The notes beneath the pieces are model-generated. The model ran no database searches. It worked only from the letters and a program-made list of their open reading frames with translations, and was not told where the DNA came from. From a virus, in IMG/VR virus record IMGVR_UViG_3300042923_000764, positions 1-24,945 of that record: a stretch of 24,945 bases of DNA. The stretch is one strand, 5' to 3'. How positions within the stretch are numbered: position 1 is the first letter of the stretch; each line of letters starts with the position of its first letter. This document shows positions 21,098 to 24,945 of this stretch, piece after piece. Made by a program: the position numbers and the translations under genes.

Positions 21098-21802
21098 TTA
21101 TTCTCCTTTTCGCAATCGTGCGATTAATGATTTTTGTTTAGGTTCTTGTTCCACTTGATTTGTTACAGGTTGTTGGATATTAGCCATTGCAACTGCAACG
21201 GCATTTTGAATCATTGATGCAATATCCTGCGGTTCTTCTTGAGGTTCGGCACGTTTTACAGAATCAGCAAATCCAAACTCTACAGCTTCATCTGCTGTGA
21301 ACCATTTTTCTTCATTCATCCATTCACGCAGTTGATCGGCTGATTGACCGGTTTTATCTGAATAAATTGCCAGAATTGAATCATCAATAGTTTCTAAAGC
21401 GTTCAGCGTTTTTTGGATATCCTGTTTATTACCCCAAGCAAAGGTAGAAGCTTCGTGAATCATCAATGAAGTTCCAACGTTCATAATCACTTCGTCAGCG
21501 CCAGCAATGATAAAAGTTGCGGCGCTTGCTGCTAAACCAGTAACTTCGACAGTGACGTTGGACGGATGATCTTTCAAATAGTTATAAATTTCAATCCCTT
21601 CGAACACGTCGCCACCAGGACTATTCAGTTTGATCACGATGTCATCTGTGACAGTATCTAATGTTTCACGAATGTCTTTCGCGTTGATAACATCATCATC
21701 CCGCCAGCATTTCTTTTGGACATTTCCACTCAAGGTGAGAATGTGTTTACCATTTTGAATCTCATTGGTAAATTGAAACGGTACTTTTTTAACTTTCGGC
21801 AT
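21098..21802 (-). CDS. ClpP-like prohead protease
   Basis: A 234-aa serine protease of the ClpP/S14 type that cleaves scaffold domains during head maturation. LNSPGGDVFEGIEIYNYL (about 60-77), TGLAASAATFI with catalytic Ser93, MIHEAST with His116, and a third Asp probably within 165-175. A Gln/Glu-rich tail follows. I chose ATG 21802 (GGTGAGG just before); GTG 21814 is 4 codons longer but overlaps that site. It overlaps the portal gene's 3' end. Confidence 0.92.
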   Translation of the reverse strand: MPKVKKVPFQFTNEIQNGKHILTLSGNVQKKCWRDDDVINAKDIRETLDTVTDDIVIKLNSPGGDVFEGIEIYNYLKDHPSNVTVEVTGLAASAATFIIAGADEVIMNVGTSLMIHEASTFAWGNKQDIQKTLNALETIDDSILAIYSDKTGQSADQLREWMNEEKWFTADEAVEFGFADSVKRAEPQEEPQDIASMIQNAVAVAMANIQQPVTNQVEQEPKQKSLIARLRKGE

Positions 21803-22961
21803 TTTCTTCCTCACCCCCTTTCAATACTTTTTCATAGTTCTTGGTCATAATCAGTTGCTGACCTTCACCATTAGGCAACGGATCGTAATCGGTCACTTCA
21901 CGCACTTCATCACGCAAGAACGTCCCAGAAGAAACGATTTTGTCAATTTGAGTTGCATTTTCTAGAATGCCGACTGGTAGAACCTTAGAAACCTTGATAC
22001 GTTCGCCTTTTTTGTACTCTTGTTTCGTAATAATCTTGGCCATTAGTTCGTCTTGTAGCTTTTTCATTAAAGGCGCGATACAAAGTTTACGAAAAGCATC
22101 TAGATTAGAATCAAGGTCAGCTTTTTCACCATAAATAAGCGCCGTAGGAACTCCTATGGCGTTGGCTACATCATCGATCAATGATGTTTTCATCTTATTC
22201 AATTCGTCGAGCGACTGATTGGAAACTCCTTGTTTGTTAGTGTACTCCTCGTACTCAAACCCTTTGATTTTTGCTACAATCGCTACGGATTTTGTTTTGA
22301 ATGCATTGTAGACCTTGTCAATATACTCTTGTAATCTTTGACTTCGTGTCTTGCCGTCTTTTCCTTTTTCTTCGTTAATACTTCCGGTCGAATCGATAGA
22401 CACCGATCCACGAATTTGATTGTTTCGCATTGCAATTTCAATGATTCGTCCAAATAACTCGGAATAGTCTTCGAACAAGCCCTTTGTAAAACGATCAAGT
22501 TTATCATTGTTGTATTCAATGTAGATCACATCTGACATATTGAAGTTTTTTTGAAATACATAGTTCTTTACTGTTACGCCAGTGAACACATCATCATAAA
22601 CGGCATATTCCGTACGAGAAAAATCATCAGCTATCAGCAATTGGTTATCTTCAGTAAAAATGACCAGTACTTCGTTGTCGTCCATAAGTCGGTAGAAGAA
22701 CTTTTCCCAGAATGTTGCAGCCGACATATCATTGTTAGGTCGAACATTCAAAATGTATTCCCAATCAGCGGTGCCATCTTTGTTTTTGAACTTTACTTCC
22801 AGTGTAGACATTGTTCTTGCAACAAAATCAAGCACTGTATTCTTGGCCATGATTTTCAGATATGCTCGAGCGGATTCATCGTCACCATAGACAAGATCAG
22901 GAATCCAGTCTGAAGGTTCTTCATTACGTATGGACTGCTTAAAGACATCAAATAAACTCAC
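21789..22961 (-). CDS. Portal protein, HK97 family
   Basis: A 390-aa portal subunit, the dodecameric channel through which DNA enters and leaves. It shows ARAYLKIMAKNTVLDFVARTM, PNNDMSAATFWEKFFYRLM, DVIYIEYNNDK, and DVANAIGVPTALIYGEKADLDSN, with the helical C-terminus. These are hallmarks of the HK97 portal family. Start is GTG 22961 after AAAGGTGG. It overlaps the protease gene in another frame. Confidence 0.92.
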   Translation of the reverse strand: MSLFDVFKQSIRNEEPSDWIPDLVYGDDESARAYLKIMAKNTVLDFVARTMSTLEVKFKNKDGTADWEYILNVRPNNDMSAATFWEKFFYRLMDDNEVLVIFTEDNQLLIADDFSRTEYAVYDDVFTGVTVKNYVFQKNFNMSDVIYIEYNNDKLDRFTKGLFEDYSELFGRIIEIAMRNNQIRGSVSIDSTGSINEEKGKDGKTRSQRLQEYIDKVYNAFKTKSVAIVAKIKGFEYEEYTNKQGVSNQSLDELNKMKTSLIDDVANAIGVPTALIYGEKADLDSNLDAFRKLCIAPLMKKLQDELMAKIITKQEYKKGERIKVSKVLPVGILENATQIDKIVSSGTFLRDEVREVTDYDPLPNGEGQQLIMTKNYEKVLKGGEEENAES

Positions 22962-23005
22962 ATATTTTCACCACCTTTCAATTGGATTAGATATATGGAT
23001 CACCT

Positions 23006-23167
23006 TCACTTTCCGGCAAATCGCCTACCTGATTTTTTTTGGATCTGTTCAGGTGGTTTCTTCTTGTATCCCAAAGGTGTTGAAGTTACTTTTGTGAAAT
23101 AGACTGTATTACCAGCCATTACATTATTTTTTACACGCTCTACATTAAGATATTGAGGTTTATACAT
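23006..23167 (-). CDS. Small protein between terminase and portal
   Basis: A 53-aa basic protein (MYKPQYLNVERVKNN...GYKKKPPEQIQKKSGRRFAGK) from ATG 23167, 17 nt after the terminase stop. The longer reading frame to 23335 lies inside the terminase gene and is not used. A small gene often lies here in related siphophages. The basic tail suggests nucleic-acid contact, but the function is unknown. Its ribosome binding site is weak (GCGAGTGATC). Confidence 0.6.
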   Translation of the reverse strand: MYKPQYLNVERVKNNVMAGNTVYFTKVTSTPLGYKKKPPEQIQKKSGRRFAGK

Positions 23168-23183
23168 AATGATCACTCGCTTT

Positions 23184-24866
23184 CTAAAATTCAATTTCAT
23201 CCAACATGTCAAAGGCATCATCATAGTCGTAGTCAATGATTTCATCAGCACGCCATAGACAGTATTCAAAAGCCTTGAAGCCGTCTGTCTTACGACGAAC
23301 CTCTTCTTTCTTCTTGTATGATTTATTCCCATCACCGTTAGTCTTAACTAGTACATTGTTTGTGTACCAGCGCATCAATGGATTATCACCAAAGATAATA
23401 TGATTATTGGCGAAAGCATCTTCAATCCTTGGCGCCAGTAAATTATCTGCAGCAGTTGGGTTTCTGATCACTTCAATTTCAAATCCTTCCTCCAAAAACA
23501 ATGGTCGCAATAAATCCATCCGGAAATTATCGGCTACTATTTTAGTTATACCGTATTTTTCACGTTGCTCAACAAACCAGCCGACAACTGTTTTAGGATC
23601 GATTGTGGGCCCATCTATGACCGTCAGCAACCCTTTTTCTTCCCATTCTCTTATTGGTGCAAATTTTTCTTTTGTAGTCTCAGAAGCTTTACGGGAATAC
23701 CCGTAGTAAATGTCCACAAATTGCTTTCTAACGAATGAATGGGTCTTGAATACATAATCATCCCCATCACGAAACAAAAGCCCACAAGCGGCGAAATCAC
23801 GCAGACTGGCATAGTCTAAACCGCCAATGGCTTGTTTACCGATTAGGTTTGTTGGGAATGGTCTGTTTGTTGCCAGAATCTCTTCACGACTAGCCACCGA
23901 TCGCTCTAAGTCTGTGACAGGTAAATTCATACGTTTAGTCATGAACTCTTCTCGGTTGCTTGGATCGTCTTCCAAATCCTCGTATTCTTCCATAACAGTT
24001 TCGTAAAGATTGTCCGCATACTCAGATAGTGGCTGATGAAACATAGGGTTTGCCAACTCCCAATTGTCAGGATCATTGACCTGGTCTTCTGAATCAAGTT
24101 TGCAAATGAAAGGAAAAAGAGCATTGAAACGGACTGAACCGCTCAACACTCTTTTCGCTTTTTCTTTCATGTTGTCCAAGAATCCCTCACGAACATAACC
24201 GTCAGTACCCACATAAAACTCCCTCGGATTCGGACGTTTACCAAGCCCACTAATATGGACTTTTACATCTTTGTTCGATTCGTACCGATGGATTTCATCA
24301 AAAGCTACTGCTCCATCACGCAATCCATCTTTTGTATCGCCATTACTTGTACGGAATTTTATTTTACTTCCAGTCTTTTTGCTGGTGATCACAGACTTGC
24401 CATATTCGAAAGCTTTTTGTAACGTCTTATTCCGCTTGATTGTATTGTATATCTCTTCGAATGATGTTTTCGCTTGATCCTCACTATTAGCAACGATCGA
24501 AACATTGTAGTCCATGATGCCGTGCATTTCGGTTTGTAGAAAGTTTAGGACTACAGACAGCAGCCCGTTTTTACCTCCACCTCGACCAAACATCCAAAGA
24601 AACTTACGATAAACATTCCGGTCATTCTTTTTGAAATAAAAAAAGATGAATGCGATTAAGAACTTCTGGAATGGCTGCATCGGGAAATACCATTTCTCAC
24701 CATAAGCAATGCACTTATCAATCATCACATCATCGAAGTAAACATCATCCCGGCTAAGAACATCACGTTCTAAATACTCAATTAGATTTGCTCGCTCTTT
24801 ATTAAACTTTATTTTCCCTGATTTGAATTGTTCGATATAGTAATCAACGTGTTTTTGATGAATCAT
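23184..24866 (-). CDS. terL: Terminase large subunit
   Basis: A 560-aa packaging motor and nuclease. The ATPase domain has Walker A-like GRGGGKN (94-100) and Walker B AVAFDEIH (186-193, Asp190/Glu191). An adenine/arginine region lies upstream at MQPFQKFLIAFIF. The RNaseH-like nuclease has GGLDYA (Asp351) and VADNF (Asp446), and an acidic cluster near the C-terminus. Pattern and length fit the Terminase_1 (HK97-like, cos or P27-associated) family. It overlaps the small subunit gene by 4 nt (ATGA). It docks on the portal, so it acts in the cytoplasm at the prohead. Confidence 0.94.
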   Translation of the reverse strand: MIHQKHVDYYIEQFKSGKIKFNKERANLIEYLERDVLSRDDVYFDDVMIDKCIAYGEKWYFPMQPFQKFLIAFIFFYFKKNDRNVYRKFLWMFGRGGGKNGLLSVVLNFLQTEMHGIMDYNVSIVANSEDQAKTSFEEIYNTIKRNKTLQKAFEYGKSVITSKKTGSKIKFRTSNGDTKDGLRDGAVAFDEIHRYESNKDVKVHISGLGKRPNPREFYVGTDGYVREGFLDNMKEKAKRVLSGSVRFNALFPFICKLDSEDQVNDPDNWELANPMFHQPLSEYADNLYETVMEEYEDLEDDPSNREEFMTKRMNLPVTDLERSVASREEILATNRPFPTNLIGKQAIGGLDYASLRDFAACGLLFRDGDDYVFKTHSFVRKQFVDIYYGYSRKASETTKEKFAPIREWEEKGLLTVIDGPTIDPKTVVGWFVEQREKYGITKIVADNFRMDLLRPLFLEEGFEIEVIRNPTAADNLLAPRIEDAFANNHIIFGDNPLMRWYTNNVLVKTNGDGNKSYKKKEEVRRKTDGFKAFEYCLWRADEIIDYDYDDAFDMLDEIEF

Positions 24867-24945
24867 GTTAGATCACTCTCATCGTAATCATCTTGATTAT
24901 CAGTGACTACTTTACCGTTCAAATCATCAAGGTTAAGGTCTTTAC
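24863..24945 (-). CDS. terS: Terminase small subunit, C-terminal end (partial)
   Basis: The last 26 codons run off the right edge: KDLNLDDLNGKVVTDNQDDY then DESDLT and a TGA that overlaps the terL start (ATGA). The acidic tail and position immediately before terL identify it as the small terminase, probably P27 family. It recognises the packaging start on phage DNA. Only the C-terminus is visible. Confidence 0.75.
   Translation of the reverse strand, partial: KDLNLDDLNGKVVTDNQDDYDESDLT

Noticed and set aside
23168-23335. N-terminal extension of the 53-aa gene into the terminase gene
   Set aside because: It reads antisense-like basic sequence inside the conserved C-terminus of terL; ATG 23167 just after the terL stop is the better start.
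1-24945. CRISPR array, tRNA genes, insertion sequences, diversity-generating retroelement
   Set aside because: No regularly spaced repeats, no cloverleaf-like segments, no transposase or reverse transcriptase motifs were seen on either strand.

Overview
The window is the late half of an integrated siphophage (tailed, long non-contractile tail) in a low-GC Firmicute, most likely an Enterococcus or close relative. The host guess rests on four things: the AT-rich sequence, a Dp-1-type holin and Amidase_5 lysins, overall similarity to enterococcal and streptococcal phages, and a ribosomal protein L31 type B C-terminus at the left edge. I could not run any search, so genus and family names are recognition from motifs.

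Layout, left to right. Positions 1-129 are host DNA: a minus-strand terminator and the last codons of rpmE2 (L31 type B), left as a displaced 3' end. This marks the prophage attachment site; the intact rpmE2 and the integrase should lie beyond the right end. Positions 130-3080 are an accessory (moron) region on mixed strands. It holds a LexA-box promoter driving three small overlapping genes with its own terminator (344-1223), a small lipoprotein gene (1959-2372), a convergent small unknown gene (2490-2768), and much non-coding DNA. That DNA contains three related hairpins with C4 apical loops and an orphan minus-strand promoter-terminator pair.

Positions 3084-24945 are one long minus-strand late operon, read here from the right edge leftwards: small terminase end, large terminase, a 53-aa gene, portal, ClpP-like prohead protease, major capsid, a 40-aa HeH-domain protein, connector, head closure, HK97 gp10-like, tail terminator (DUF806-like), major tail protein, tail chaperones G and GT (made through an A_AAA_AAG frameshift), tape measure, an enlarged Dit, and a 1471-aa Tal/receptor-binding protein. 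A 67-aa protein, a membrane/coiled-coil protein, a holin, lysin B, a RinA/ArpU-like regulator and lysin A follow. Most genes abut or overlap by 4 nt, which implies translational coupling. Several intrinsic terminator-like hairpins lie inside the operon, so read-through or graded expression is likely.

The most interesting points are: the SOS-type promoter whose LexA box fills the spacer, with no DNA polymerase in its operon; the C4-loop hairpin family with covarying stems; the two lysins that share one catalytic domain but differ in wall-binding domain, with a regulator between them; and a lipoprotein signal peptide that resembles enterococcal sex pheromones.
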